64,000 nt of DNA from Marinobacterium profundum (GCF_001528745.1 NZ_BCNS01000207.1:62001-126000), one strand, 5' to 3'; shown: positions 9,409 through 18,305, numbered from the stretch's first letter. Numbers and translations: made by a program. Notes: generated by a model not told the origin, from the sequence alone.

Positions 9409-9731
9409 CCCGCCCACAGCAACTGAACCTGCTGTTGCGCCAACTCGAACAGGAGCTGCAAACGCTGCAACTCTGGCAGCAGAACGCCCCCAGCAGCGAA
9501 GCACTGAACAGCATCGAACCCTTCTGCGTCGACAGCCTGGCGTTCAGCGAATGGCTGCAGTGGGTCATGATTCCTCGCTTCGATGCGATGATTCAGCAGC
9601 AGCGCACCCTGCCCGGTAACAGTGACATCGCCGCCATGGCCGAAGAAGCCTTCAAAGGCATCAATGCAGATACCGCAGTGTTGCTTGACCTGATCCGTCA
9701 GATCGACAGCACCCTGCGCCTGGTGCACTAG
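9405..9731 (+). CDS. YqcC-family small protein (DUF446)
   Basis: A 108-aa protein whose [27 protein letters not shown] core is characteristic of the YqcC/DUF446 family. Function is unknown; in many gammaproteobacteria it is encoded beside a tRNA pseudouridine synthase, which is not seen here. The GTG start overlaps the DAHP synthase stop by 4 bp, so translation is probably coupled. The stop TAG (9729-9731) is the first triplet of repeat element copy B. Confidence 0.8.
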   Translation: MTRPQQLNLLLRQLEQELQTLQLWQQNAPSSEALNSIEPFCVDSLAFSEWLQWVMIPRFDAMIQQQRTLPGNSDIAAMAEEAFKGINADTAVLLDLIRQIDSTLRLVH

Positions 9732-9958
9732 CAGCCTGCCGAACTTACCACTGATCTACTGCGGAAAAGCCGAGCTTGGTCATTTTATGTACTCTTTTTT
9801 ACTCGTCACAGGCTCCTCGGTCTGCGACCCCGCTAAAGCGGTTCTTTACACTGCGTTCCAAGTGTTAAATAGAACCACTATTCGCCTCAAAAGAGCTCAA
9901 AAACTGCCGCAAATCGATCTTTCCCTCGCTACGATCGGCCAAGCCCGACAGGCTGCTA
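9729..9958 (+). repeat. Small inverted-repeat element (MITE-like), copy B
   Basis: A 230-bp relative of copy A in the same orientation. Left end TAGCAGCCTGCCGAACTT (9729-9746) and right end AAGCCCGACAGGCTGCTA (9941-9958) are imperfect inverted repeats. The middle shares CTGATCTACTGCGGAAAA, TTAAATAGAACCACTATTCG and AAAAGAGCTCAAAAACTGCC with copy A but carries about 60 extra bases, including a CCGCTAAAGCGG hairpin. With copy A it brackets three genes as direct repeats. It fills most of the 327-bp gap before the antiporter gene; the remaining 100 bp shows no gene. Confidence 0.75.
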
Positions 9959-10058
9959 ACACCCAAGCTCCGATGCTCAATCAGACCTGCCGCCATATCA
10001 GACCTGTCCCCGGGTCTGGTATGACTCCTATTCGCTTCCAGTGACGGAACTGACATCC

Positions 10059-12029
10059 ATGGAACAGGGATTTTTCCATCAGTTTCTGACCATCATTGCT
10101 GCCGCCGTGGTGGTCATAAGCCTGTTTCGCCGTATCGGCCTGCCGCCCATACTGGCGTATCTCTGCGTCGGCAGCCTGCTGGGACCCTACGCGCTGGGGC
10201 TGGTCAGCAACGACGAAAGCATTGCCCTGCTCAGTGAGCTAGGGGTCGTTTTTCTGCTGTTCATGCTAGGGCTGGAATTTTCCCTGCCCCGCATGATTGC
10301 CATGCGCCGCACGGTATTTGGCCTGGGCTCCATCCAGGTACTGGGCACCACCGCCCTGATCATGGGGCTGGCCATGCTCGCCGGCCTGCCCTTTGCCGCA
10401 GGTCTGGTCGTCGCCGGCGCCCTGGCGCTATCATCCACCGCCATCGTCACCCGCGAACTGATCCGGCGCAGCGAGATCAATGCGCCCCACGGCCGCCTGT
10501 CGGTGGCCATACTCATCTTCCAGGACCTGGCGGCGGTCTTTTTCCTTATTCTGGTGCCAACTCTCGCCAGCGATCATACCTCCATCAACCTGCACAGCCT
10601 TATTCCCACCTTGCTGCAGGGCGCCGCAATCCTGGCCGCCCTGCTCCTGTTTGGCCGCACCCTGCTGCCGCGCCTGCTCAACGAGGTTGCCAAGTCCCGC
10701 TCGGACGAACTCTTTGTGCTGACCACCCTGGTCGCAGCCCTCACCGCCGCCTGGCTCACCCATGCCGCCGGCCTGTCGATGGCGCTCGGCGGCTTTCTCG
10801 CCGGCATGATGCTGGGCGAAAGCCGCTACCGCCATCAGCTTGAAGCCGATATCCGGCCTTTCCGCGATGTGCTGCTGGGGCTCTTCTTTGTCTCGGTGGG
10901 CATGCAGCTGAACCTGGCCGCACTGGCGCACAACGGACACTGGGTACTGTTGCTGACGCTGGGCCTTTTGCTGCTCAAGGCCAGCCTGATTGCACTGGCG
11001 GCCTGGCTATTGCAACGGGACATGAGCAATGCGCTGCGCGCCGGAATCTGCCTCGCCCAGGGCGGGGAATTTGGCTTCGCCCTGCTCACCCTGGCCTCAA
11101 GCCACCAGCTGATCAGCAGCGAACTGAACGCCCAGGTGGTAGCCATTATTATTCTCAGCATGCTGTGCACGCCCCTGCTGATTCGCTTTAGCGCCAGCCT
11201 GAGTCGGCGCATCCACAGACCCGCCAGGGACGCCACAGTGCCGGCCCGTAACGCACCCTTGCCGGAAGACCTGGAAGAGCTGTCCGACCACGTCATCCTC
11301 TGCGGCTATGGCCGGGTCGGCCAGGTTATCACCCGCTTCCTGCAACCACTGCAGATCCCCTATATCACCATCGACAGTGATCCGGTGCGCGTGCAGGAAG
11401 CGGCGGCGGCGGGCGAACGCATCTATTATGGCGACGCCAGGCGCACCGATCTGCTGAAAACCCTGGGTTCAAGCCGGGCCCGGCTACTGATTCTCACCTT
11501 CCCCAGTGATAGCGATGCCCTGACCGCCCTGCATGGCCTCAAGCACCATTTCCCGGACTTGCCGGTGCTGGTGCGCACCCAGGATGACAGCCGCCTGCAG
11601 GAGCTGCAGGACGCAGGTGCCACCGAAGTTATACCCGAAGCGCTAGAGGGCAGCCTGATGCTGGTCTCCCACGTACTGACGCTGCTCGACATTCCCCGCG
11701 ACGCCATAGAGTCACGCATCAACCGCGTGCGCGAGGAGCGCTACCGCCTGCTGCATGGCTACTACCATGGCGGCCAATCCCGCAAGCTTGACCACCGTGG
11801 CGCCCAGGCCGAAGTGCTGCACCCGGTGGTACTCTCACCCGGTTGCCACGGCGCCGGCCACAGCCTGCGTGAGCTACAAATCAAGGCCGAGGTAGAGTCC
11901 ATACGCCGTGGCGATGAGCTGCTCAGCGCCGTCGACATTGATACACAACTGCAGGATAACGACATCGTGATTCTGCGCGGCAGCGTCAGCCTGGTGGAGC
12001 GGGCCGAGGCCATACTGCTGGCAGGTTGA
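10059..12029 (+). CDS. Cation:proton antiporter of the CPA2/Kef family with RCK domain
   Basis: An inner-membrane exporter of potassium or another monovalent cation in exchange for protons. The N-terminal part (about 1-385) has a dozen hydrophobic segments, with LGVVFLLFMLGLEF and AILIFQDLAAV typical of Kef transporters. A TrkA-N/RCK NAD-binding domain follows from about residue 405 (HVILCGYGRVGQV), then a TrkA-C domain over the last 80 residues with NDIVILRGS. I chose the ATG at 10059 because it starts directly before the first helix; a GTG at 10041 is in frame. No KefF/KefG-like ancillary gene is adjacent, so KefB/KefC identity is not assured. Confidence 0.85.
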   Translation: MEQGFFHQFLTIIAAAVVVISLFRRIGLPPILAYLCVGSLLGPYALGLVSNDESIALLSELGVVFLLFMLGLEFSLPRMIAMRRTVFGLGSIQVLGTTALIMGLAMLAGLPFAAGLVVAGALALSSTAIVTRELIRRSEINAPHGRLSVAILIFQDLAAVFFLILVPTLASDHTSINLHSLIPTLLQGAAILAALLLFGRTLLPRLLNEVAKSRSDELFVLTTLVAALTAAWLTHAAGLSMALGGFLAGMMLGESRYRHQLEADIRPFRDVLLGLFFVSVGMQLNLAALAHNGHWVLLLTLGLLLLKASLIALAAWLLQRDMSNALRAGICLAQGGEFGFALLTLASSHQLISSELNAQVVAIIILSMLCTPLLIRFSASLSRRIHRPARDATVPARNAPLPEDLEELSDHVILCGYGRVGQVITRFLQPLQIPYITIDSDPVRVQEAAAAGERIYYGDARRTDLLKTLGSSRARLLILTFPSDSDALTALHGLKHHFPDLPVLVRTQDDSRLQELQDAGATEVIPEALEGSLMLVSHVLTLLDIPRDAIESRINRVREERYRLLHGYYHGGQSRKLDHRGAQAEVLHPVVLSPGCHGAGHSLRELQIKAEVESIRRGDELLSAVDIDTQLQDNDIVILRGSVSLVERAEAILLAG

Positions 12030-12103
12030 GATCCTCGCTGTCCTCACCCTTGCGGGGCTGGTAAAATCCGCCCCCTTGATGCACCGGACCCGAGGACAGC
12101 ACT

Positions 12104-13156
12104 GTGGACCCTATTCAATCGCTACTGGACCTGATTCACCAGACAGGCGCGCGTTGTCGCCTGTTTGACATGGGCCGACGGGTCAGCAAAGTGTCGGCTG
12201 AGGTTTTTGGCCGTGTCGAGCAGGGGCAGATCGCCTATCCGCAACCCTATCTGCACCACGCCTGGGTCGGCCTGCTGTTGTGGCACCCCAAGGAGCCCCA
12301 ACGCAATGCCGTCTGGTTTCTCAAGCTGCCGCTGGATGAGCAGGGCTTCCTGATTCAGGCCGTGCGGGACGACCTGCTGCAACGCCTGCTGCAAAACATC
12401 AGCGGCCTGCTCGATGGCGGCCCCGATGCGCTCAAGGACAACCCTTTTTCGTTCAAGCCCGATGCCGAAAAAATGGCCATTTTTCACGCCCATGCCAACC
12501 GCGTACTGGGGCTGCCCGCGTCCCGGCACTACGAATATGCACAACACTATTTTGCCGGCCAGCTTGGGTTTGATCTGTGGCCGAACCTGGGGTTGCAGGG
12601 CATCGCCGATATGGTGGTGCGCCTTGAGCAGGGTAATAACGAGACCCTGCTCATCAGCGCCCTGGCGCAGCTGCCCGACGAACCCCTGCAGGCGCTATGC
12701 TGTGCACTGGAGCATGTTGAGCCGAGCCACCGCCTGATTCAGGCGCTGCAGCCTCGCCTTGATCAGTGCCTGGAACAGCACGGGGATGATCAGGGAATGC
12801 TGGCTGCGCTGGTACGGGCGCTGTCCAACAGCTCCAGCGACACCCACAGACAGGCCTGGCTGAGCCGGATACTGGCCAGTGATCGCTCACTGGAAACGGA
12901 AGTACTGGTAGCGATTGCAACCCGCTGCTGCGAGAGCCTCAAAGACCCTGCACTACTGCAGGCTTTTCTGGAACGCCTGGCGGCGGGGGAAACGGGTCAG
13001 AGCGGGTTTTCGCGCATTATGGCCGATCTAATGTTCATGCCGGCACTGCGCCGTCCCATCATGCAGGCGTTTCGCAATCCCGAGCGCAGCGAAACCCTGT
13101 CGGCGGCAATCGGCGCCATGTTTGGAAGCAACTTTTCCAATGAGCCCGGCGTATAG
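12104..13156 (+). CDS. DUF3549-family conserved hypothetical protein
   Basis: A soluble 350-aa protein without signal peptide or membrane segments. The N-terminal region (LLDLIHQTGARCRLFDMGRRV, PYLHHAWVGLLLW, VWFLKLPLDEQG) matches what I know of DUF3549, a family of Pseudomonas and relatives with no assigned role. The C-terminal half is helical, with repeats of the type LAQLPDEPLQALC. The GTG start at 12104 is preceded by GAGGA. The downstream gene converges on it. Confidence 0.7.
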   Translation: MDPIQSLLDLIHQTGARCRLFDMGRRVSKVSAEVFGRVEQGQIAYPQPYLHHAWVGLLLWHPKEPQRNAVWFLKLPLDEQGFLIQAVRDDLLQRLLQNISGLLDGGPDALKDNPFSFKPDAEKMAIFHAHANRVLGLPASRHYEYAQHYFAGQLGFDLWPNLGLQGIADMVVRLEQGNNETLLISALAQLPDEPLQALCCALEHVEPSHRLIQALQPRLDQCLEQHGDDQGMLAALVRALSNSSSDTHRQAWLSRILASDRSLETEVLVAIATRCCESLKDPALLQAFLERLAAGETGQSGFSRIMADLMFMPALRRPIMQAFRNPERSETLSAAIGAMFGSNFSNEPGV

Positions 13157-13174
13157 GTAGCCAGAACCTGGGCG

Positions 13175-13978
13175 TTACTGGTAATCCAGCGGCAGCTCGA
13201 GGCTGAGACCCAGCTGCTGCACCTTTTTCTCGGACGCACCGCGATACAGGTCTCGCACGCGCGAGCCTTTGGGTTTGGTTAGGTAGTACAGCAGTGACGC
13301 TGCCACTTCAGGCGCCAGTTCCTGCTCTTCGCCCCAGCGCTGAATAAAGGCCACCAGCGTATTGCTGCGCCCATCGGGCAAACCCACCGCCACCGCCACG
13401 CTCAGGTCTTCACCCTCACGTACCCGGCGCGACATCACTTCATAGTTGTAGCGAAAATCAGGCAGTACCCGGCGCTGCTCTTCGGCGCGCAGCCGGAACC
13501 AGCCAGTTGCACGCCCGGCCTGATACACCGCCGGATGAGACCACTCATGGCGCGTCGGGCGATCGGCATGCATGCACGCCTCCTCGTAGGCCCTCAGCAC
13601 GCCGGGCAGTCCGAAATTCCCTTCCTGCTCGTGCAGAATTTTGAGGAACTCAGAGATGGTGGGCATCCAGGCCAGCTGCTCCTTGCAGTGGTCGATAGCC
13701 GACACCAGTTCGCGCTCGCCGTAACCCCGCAGGCTCAACGCCCACTCGCGCTTGGCGATGCGGATCTCATCCTGGGTTTCAAAGCAGCTCTTGAACTTGT
13801 GGCCATAAATCGCCATAAAGCGCGCAAACAGCATGTTCACCAGCGCCTTGGTTTCCAGCGGCAAGGGGCCTGCATCGCTCTCACCGGCGCCACGATTACC
13901 AGTCGGTGTCGCGGATGTCCATGATTGCTGCGGTAACCTGTTTGCGTTTTTCCCGAGTATCTCGGCGGGTGTTTTCAT
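13175..13978 (-). CDS. Replication protein P-like (putative helicase loader)
   Basis: About 267 aa. The segment KALVNMLFARFMAIYGHKFKSCFETQDEIRIAKREWALSL followed by GYGERELVSAIDHCKEQLAWMPTISEFLKI resembles the phage lambda P family of replicative-helicase loaders. No Walker A motif is seen, in line with P and unlike DnaC. The ATG at 13978 would overlap the upstream DnaT-like gene by 83 bp; GTG and ATG codons further in (to 13834) are alternatives, so the N-terminus is uncertain. Gene order suggests translational coupling with the DnaT-like gene. The role is inferred from family resemblance and pairing. Confidence 0.6.
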   Translation of the reverse strand: MKTPAEILGKNANRLPQQSWTSATPTGNRGAGESDAGPLPLETKALVNMLFARFMAIYGHKFKSCFETQDEIRIAKREWALSLRGYGERELVSAIDHCKEQLAWMPTISEFLKILHEQEGNFGLPGVLRAYEEACMHADRPTRHEWSHPAVYQAGRATGWFRLRAEEQRRVLPDFRYNYEVMSRRVREGEDLSVAVAVGLPDGRSNTLVAFIQRWGEEQELAPEVAASLLYYLTKPKGSRVRDLYRGASEKKVQQLGLSLELPLDYQ

Positions 13979-15122
13979 TTTTAAAACCTGTCTGTCGCTC
14001 TTTGTCGGCGCCGGAATCCCGGCCGTCACGGGTTTGCTTGCGTACCCATTCCCGTTTCACCCAGGCGAGAAATTTCTGATCCCAGTTGGTTTCCTTGCGG
14101 TCCTTGTCGAGCCAGTAGAGCACAAACTCATCCAGCAGACCCTCGGCGTACTCAACCGTAATATTGTGCCTTGGCAGCAGCGCAAAGAAGGTTTCAGAGG
14201 GCTGCCAGCCGAGCTGCATGGGCTTAAGCTGCTGATTGCGTTCTTCATGCTGCTCGAACAGCACCTGCAGTTCATCCTTGTGCCGCCGCCAGCCACTGGC
14301 ACCGCCAAAGGTCGGCGCCGGCCCGCGCGCCTGAATGGTTTGCGGCGTCGCGCGCAACGCCTGGCGCGTCAACGGGCGGGGCGGCGTATCGTGTACATCC
14401 AGCCGGCTGAGCGCATCAGCCTGGGGGCCGGGCGGGACCTGTCGGCTCGGCTCCGGATAAGGATCGGCATAGGGCGCGGCTGTCTGTTCTCTGCCCTGCT
14501 CTCTGCGCTGTTCTATAACCGGCTGTCGGTGCGGCTCGATAGCCCGAGCAGCACCGTCCCAGCGTGGTGACGACGCTGAATGACGGGCGGGTTGGGATCC
14601 AGGCATGTATTGAGCGGCGGTATCGGCGTCAAGCCCCGGCAACGGGACGGACTCTTCGAAGAGTCCGTCATGCACTGAGTCTTCATCCACCCGATCTGCA
14701 GTATTGAAACTATCAGCCAGAGGCGCTGCTGTGGCTGAGTGGGTAGATGTGCTAGCGGCGACAGGCTCTGCCATCAAAGGGGCAGCCATCGCCGCCTCTT
14801 CAGCTTCAGGCAGTACCTCTGCGCGTGACGTGGAAACATCCTGGGGTTCCAGACTTAGCCGCACCAGCGCATTGCCGACCGAGGCCCTGATACAGCCCTG
14901 GCGCACCAGACTCTCTGTGACACTGCGCAGGTAGTCTTCATCCCAAAAGTCAGCGATTTTCAGCCAGTGGGCACGGCTCAGTACCAGTTCAGAGGGCTCG
15001 GCACGCCCACCATTACGGGCCCGGTCGTGATAAATCGACAACAGCAAGGCCTCATCACTGCCAATGCGCCTTGCCAGTGAGGGATAGAACAGAATCGGTT
15101 GTTCCGGGAAGCGATAACCCAT
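13896..15122 (-). CDS. DnaT-like ssDNA-binding domain protein
   Basis: A 408-aa protein in three parts. The N-terminal block (about 1-100, YRFPEQPILFYPSLARRIGSDEALLLSIYHD) resembles a winged-helix module. A long low-complexity linker (about 110-270) is rich in Ala, Pro, Gln and Arg. The C-terminal domain carries LGWQPSETFFALLPRHNITVEYAEGLLDEFVLYWLD and NWDQKFLAWVKREWV, a pattern of the DnaT C-terminal domain that binds single-stranded DNA in primosome assembly. The ATG at 15122 has the site TGGAG seven bases upstream. Its partner downstream resembles a helicase loader, so a primosome-type pair is likely. Confidence 0.65.
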   Translation of the reverse strand: MGYRFPEQPILFYPSLARRIGSDEALLLSIYHDRARNGGRAEPSELVLSRAHWLKIADFWDEDYLRSVTESLVRQGCIRASVGNALVRLSLEPQDVSTSRAEVLPEAEEAAMAAPLMAEPVAASTSTHSATAAPLADSFNTADRVDEDSVHDGLFEESVPLPGLDADTAAQYMPGSQPARHSASSPRWDGAARAIEPHRQPVIEQRREQGREQTAAPYADPYPEPSRQVPPGPQADALSRLDVHDTPPRPLTRQALRATPQTIQARGPAPTFGGASGWRRHKDELQVLFEQHEERNQQLKPMQLGWQPSETFFALLPRHNITVEYAEGLLDEFVLYWLDKDRKETNWDQKFLAWVKREWVRKQTRDGRDSGADKERQTGFKNENTRRDTREKRKQVTAAIMDIRDTDW

Positions 15123-15207
15123 GAGACTCCAGTGTAATAAAGGTGGCCAGGCTTGAATCCGCCCAGTGAACTGCCGTCCCGACATCCTTGCAGCGCAGAG
15201 TGGCTAC

Positions 15208-15615
15208 TCAGCCATCCAGGGCAAAGACTTCCACGGCGCGCAATACATCGCACCGACTGATCTGCCCGATCAATTTGCCGTGCTGAACCACCGGCAGGCG
15301 GCGCATGCCATTCTTGATAAAGGTCTCGGCGACCTTGATGATATCGGCATCGTATTCGATGGTACAGATATCCTTCGACATGTACTGCGAGACCTTACCG
15401 CCAAATTCCTCTTCATGGTAGGTCAGGGTCAGGATAGCCCGCAGGCAGTCGACCTCCGACAGTACCCCCACCAACGCACCTTCGGCATTCACCACAGGCG
15501 CACCGCTGATTTTGCGCGCCAGCAGCTGGCGTATGGCCTGAAACAGATCGGTGTCCGGTGTGAATGTCACCAAATCCCGAGCCATGTAATCCGATGCCTT
15601 GACGGATCTGAGCAT
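15208..15615 (-). CDS. Tandem CBS-domain protein
   Basis: A 135-aa cytosolic protein made of two CBS motifs: SDYMARDLVTFTPDTDLFQAIRQLLARKISGAPVV and VSQYMSKDICTIEYDADIIKVAETFIKNGMRRLPVV. Such Bateman modules usually bind adenine nucleotides and regulate partners; no partner is identifiable here. The start at 15615 has an excellent AAGGAGA site; the open frame upstream to 15972 is not supported. alkB is divergent. Confidence 0.85.
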   Translation of the reverse strand: MLRSVKASDYMARDLVTFTPDTDLFQAIRQLLARKISGAPVVNAEGALVGVLSEVDCLRAILTLTYHEEEFGGKVSQYMSKDICTIEYDADIIKVAETFIKNGMRRLPVVQHGKLIGQISRCDVLRAVEVFALDG

Positions 15616-15881
15616 AAGCGTATCTCCTTGCGAGAACCCAAGACTGTCGCCATCATTCAATCCGGCCACAGTCACCTGACTGAATAGTAGTTCAGGCTGT
15701 CGCAGCCAGCAGACTCTCACCACCGATCGGGCATTCGAAACAGGCCGGATTCTAACAGTTAAGCCGCCCTGATACAGTAGCAGTGCGATCTCACCCGGGC
15801 GCCACGACCACCATCTGGCAATAAAAGCGCAACCAAAAATGCGCCCAAAGGCGCTGCACATAAGAGACCGAGATAGCGGGC

Positions 15882-16484
15882 ATGCAAGAGAAACAAAGCA
15901 TACAAAAAATTCAGGCGCCGGGCGCAGACCTGGTGCTGCTGCGCGGCTTTGTTGATACGCAGCAGAGCGCACAGCTACTCAGCTGCCTGACTCAGGAAAT
16001 CGACTGGCGCCAGGACCGCATCCGGCTGTTCGGCCGGGAACATCCGATTCCGCGTCTGCAGCAGTTCCAGGGCGAGCCGGGCCTGCACTACCGTTACTCA
16101 GGCCTGCTGCTGGAAACAGGCCCCTGGCACCCGCTGATCGAACAGCTGCGCCGACGTATTAGCGCGCTGGAGCCCGCCGACTTTAATTGTGTTCTGCTCA
16201 ATCTCTATCGCGATGGCAACGACAGCATGGGCTGGCACAGTGATGATGAGCCAGAACTTGGACCCAACCCGGTTATTGCCTCTCTCAGTCTCGGCCAGCC
16301 ACGACGCTTTTTACTGCGCCACCGTCAGCACCCACAGCAGCCCAAGATCGAACTGATGCTGGATAATGGCTCCCTGCTACTAATGCGCGCTAGCACCCAG
16401 CATCACTGGCAACATGCCCTGCCCCGCACCCGCAGAACCTGCGAGCCGCGCCTCAACCTGACATTTCGCTGCATCATTGGCTGA
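15882..16484 (+). CDS. alkB: AlkB-like 2-oxoglutarate/Fe(II)-dependent DNA repair dioxygenase
   Basis: Removes alkyl lesions such as 1-methyladenine from DNA or RNA by oxidation. It is 200 aa. The iron ligands are H119 and D121 in GWHSDDEPELG and a distal His178 in WQHALPR; the 2-oxoglutarate-binding arginines lie in EPRLNLTFR (R190, R196). The sequence is closer in style to the eukaryotic-like AlkB2 group found in Pseudomonas-type genomes than to E. coli AlkB, so the symbol is by family. No ada gene is adjacent. Confidence 0.88.
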   Translation: MQEKQSIQKIQAPGADLVLLRGFVDTQQSAQLLSCLTQEIDWRQDRIRLFGREHPIPRLQQFQGEPGLHYRYSGLLLETGPWHPLIEQLRRRISALEPADFNCVLLNLYRDGNDSMGWHSDDEPELGPNPVIASLSLGQPRRFLLRHRQHPQQPKIELMLDNGSLLLMRASTQHHWQHALPRTRRTCEPRLNLTFRCIIG

Positions 16485-16564
16485 ATTCCCATTGCCCCAA
16501 GTCAGACAGTGACGCCCGCGGGGCCAAGACGCTAGAATGCCCGCTGCAAAGGAGATCCGCTTAC

Positions 16565-17302
16565 ATGAATCAGGTTATCGAACTACTCAAGTCTCATCGT
16601 TCCATCCGCAAGTTTACCGCTGAACCTATCGAGCAGAACACCGTAGAAGAACTGGTGCGTGCCGGCCAGGCCGCCGCCACCTCCAGCTTCCTGCAGGCCT
16701 GTACCGTGATCCAGGTTCAGGACCAGGCCAAGCGTGAGCGCCTTGCCGCCTGCGCCGGTAACCAGGCCTATATTGCCACCGCTCCGACCTTCCTGGTGTT
16801 CTGCGCCGACATGAAGCGCCACCAGCTGGCCTGCGACATGCACCAGGCCCAGATGCAGTCCGGCTTTACCGAGCAATTCATCACCGCTACCGCCGACGCC
16901 GCCCTGTTTGCACAGAACGTGGCCATCGCCGCCGAGTCACTGGGGCTGGGGATCGTCTACATCGGGGGCCTGCGCAATGAAATCGCCGAGGTCGCAGAAT
17001 TGCTGGAACTGCCGGAGCTGGTCTACCCGGTATTTGGCATGTGTCTGGGCTTTCCCGACCAGGATCCGGAATCCAAACCACGGCTGCCCCTGTCAGTGGT
17101 GCTGAAACAGGATCGTTATGACGACAGCGAGGATAGTGCGGTCATTGCCAAGTACGATGATGAAATACGCGCCTACTACCGCAGCCGCACGGGAGCCGCC
17201 AAAGTGGTGAGCTGGAGCGAGCAGATTTCCGGCATGCTGATCAAGGAAGCGCGCCCGCACATGCTGGCGTTTCTGCAGCGCTGCGGCTTCCTGAAGAAGT
17301 AA
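16565..17302 (+). CDS. nfsA: Oxygen-insensitive NADPH nitroreductase, NfsA type
   Basis: An FMN flavoprotein that reduces nitroaromatics, quinones and flavins by two-electron steps. It is 245 aa, the NfsA/Frp length. The N-terminal LLKSHRSIRKFTAEPI carries the FMN-phosphate arginines, ATSSFLQACTVIQV follows, and AAESLGLGIVYIGGLRN is a family hallmark. A strong AAGGAGAT site precedes the ATG. Confidence 0.93.
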   Translation: MNQVIELLKSHRSIRKFTAEPIEQNTVEELVRAGQAAATSSFLQACTVIQVQDQAKRERLAACAGNQAYIATAPTFLVFCADMKRHQLACDMHQAQMQSGFTEQFITATADAALFAQNVAIAAESLGLGIVYIGGLRNEIAEVAELLELPELVYPVFGMCLGFPDQDPESKPRLPLSVVLKQDRYDDSEDSAVIAKYDDEIRAYYRSRTGAAKVVSWSEQISGMLIKEARPHMLAFLQRCGFLKK

Positions 17303-17309
17303 TGTAGCG

Positions 17310-17352
17310 GCATTGGCGGGACCCGCTTGCTGACTGCGACTCCCGCTAATGC
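17310..17352. terminator. Hairpin between converging nfsA and flavodoxin genes
   Basis: GCATTGGCGGGA (17310-17321) pairs with TCCCGCTAATGC (17341-17352) over 12 positions, one a G-T wobble, with a 19-nt loop. It lies between two converging gene ends and could serve both strands. T-runs are lacking. Confidence 0.5.
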
Positions 17353-17356
17353 TTGA

Positions 17357-17803
17357 TCAGATTTTCGCAGCCAGCCCCTGAATCCAGGCATCCACCTCGG
17401 CTTCCGGATCCATGGTTTCACAGGCATCCAGAAACAGCGGTGACACCAGTTCACGCAGCTGCAGTTCACGCAGCAGGTCAGCCATCTGGCGACCGCCCTC
17501 GGCAAAGTCATCGTAGGAGCTATCCCCCCTGGCAATCACGGCGAAGCCCACCTTGGGTAGCAACGGAAAACGATCACGCAGTTCCAGATAAAGCGGCAGC
17601 AGATTTTCCGGCACTTCGCCCTGCCCAATAGTGGCAGAACACACCAGCAACACCTCGGTATCCTCAGCCACCACATCGTCAAACTGCGGCTGACGCAGCA
17701 CCTTGGCAGCATGGCCCAATGCATTGAGCTGCGCCGCACAGTCCTCAGCTATCTCCTGGGTTGCGCCGAAAGTGGATCCCACCAAAATCTTGATATTCGC
17801 CAT
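17357..17803 (-). CDS. Flavodoxin-like protein (MioC type)
   Basis: A 148-aa single-domain flavodoxin. The FMN phosphate loop GSTFGATQEIAE is at residues 8-19, the second loop is CSATIGQGEVPENLLPLY and the third is VIARGDSSYDDFAEGGRQM. Likely an electron carrier; MioC supports biotin synthase in E. coli, and the partner here is unknown. The ATG at 17803 follows GGCGGG and starts at the first beta strand; the 40 extra codons upstream are unlikely. Confidence 0.85.
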   Translation of the reverse strand: MANIKILVGSTFGATQEIAEDCAAQLNALGHAAKVLRQPQFDDVVAEDTEVLLVCSATIGQGEVPENLLPLYLELRDRFPLLPKVGFAVIARGDSSYDDFAEGGRQMADLLRELQLRELVSPLFLDACETMDPEAEVDAWIQGLAAKI

Positions 17804-17975
17804 AACCCGCCAGATCCCCGTTAATATTTCGCAAACGCAACATTCTAGAGAAAATGGCGGATGATATAAACCATGCTTACTACCGTCGAACCTGCCCGCA
17901 GTCTGCACAAAACCACTCGCCAAATCCCCGCGACTGAGCTAGCTTTTACACTGTAGTCACCCGAGGAGATGCCCA

Positions 17976-18305
17976 ATGCCTGTCAGTCATGTATCCCGCC
18001 TGCTCGAAGAGCTTGAACGCAAAGCCCTGCACGAAAGCAGCCTGACCGATCTGAATGTCACCCTTGCCCGCGAGGACCTCGTCAGAATAGAAGCCATGGC
18101 CAGCGCTTTCGGCCTGACCCGGGAAGAGGTCTGCACATCCCTGCTGCATACCATTCTGATGGAAGTGGAAGAAAAAATGCCCTATCGACCAGGCTCCAAG
18201 ATTATACGCATGGAGGATGGCGACCCGATTTACGAAGATATAGGCCCCATGCCCCGCTATCTTGATGCCAAACGAAAAATTGAAAAGGCGCACGACTGCG
18301 TCTGA
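17976..18305 (+). CDS. Conserved small protein of the family annotated 'type I pili tip component'
   Basis: A 109-aa soluble protein. The core REDLVRIEAMASAFGLTREEVCTSLLHTILMEVEEKMPYRPG and DGDPIYEDIGPMPRYLDA matches a small family in Pseudomonas and relatives labelled pili tip component or pilin assembly protein. That label has no experimental base that I know of, and no pilus gene is near, so I treat the function as unknown. The upstream GAGGAGATG provides a good ribosome binding site. Confidence 0.75.
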   Translation: MPVSHVSRLLEELERKALHESSLTDLNVTLAREDLVRIEAMASAFGLTREEVCTSLLHTILMEVEEKMPYRPGSKIIRMEDGDPIYEDIGPMPRYLDAKRKIEKAHDCV

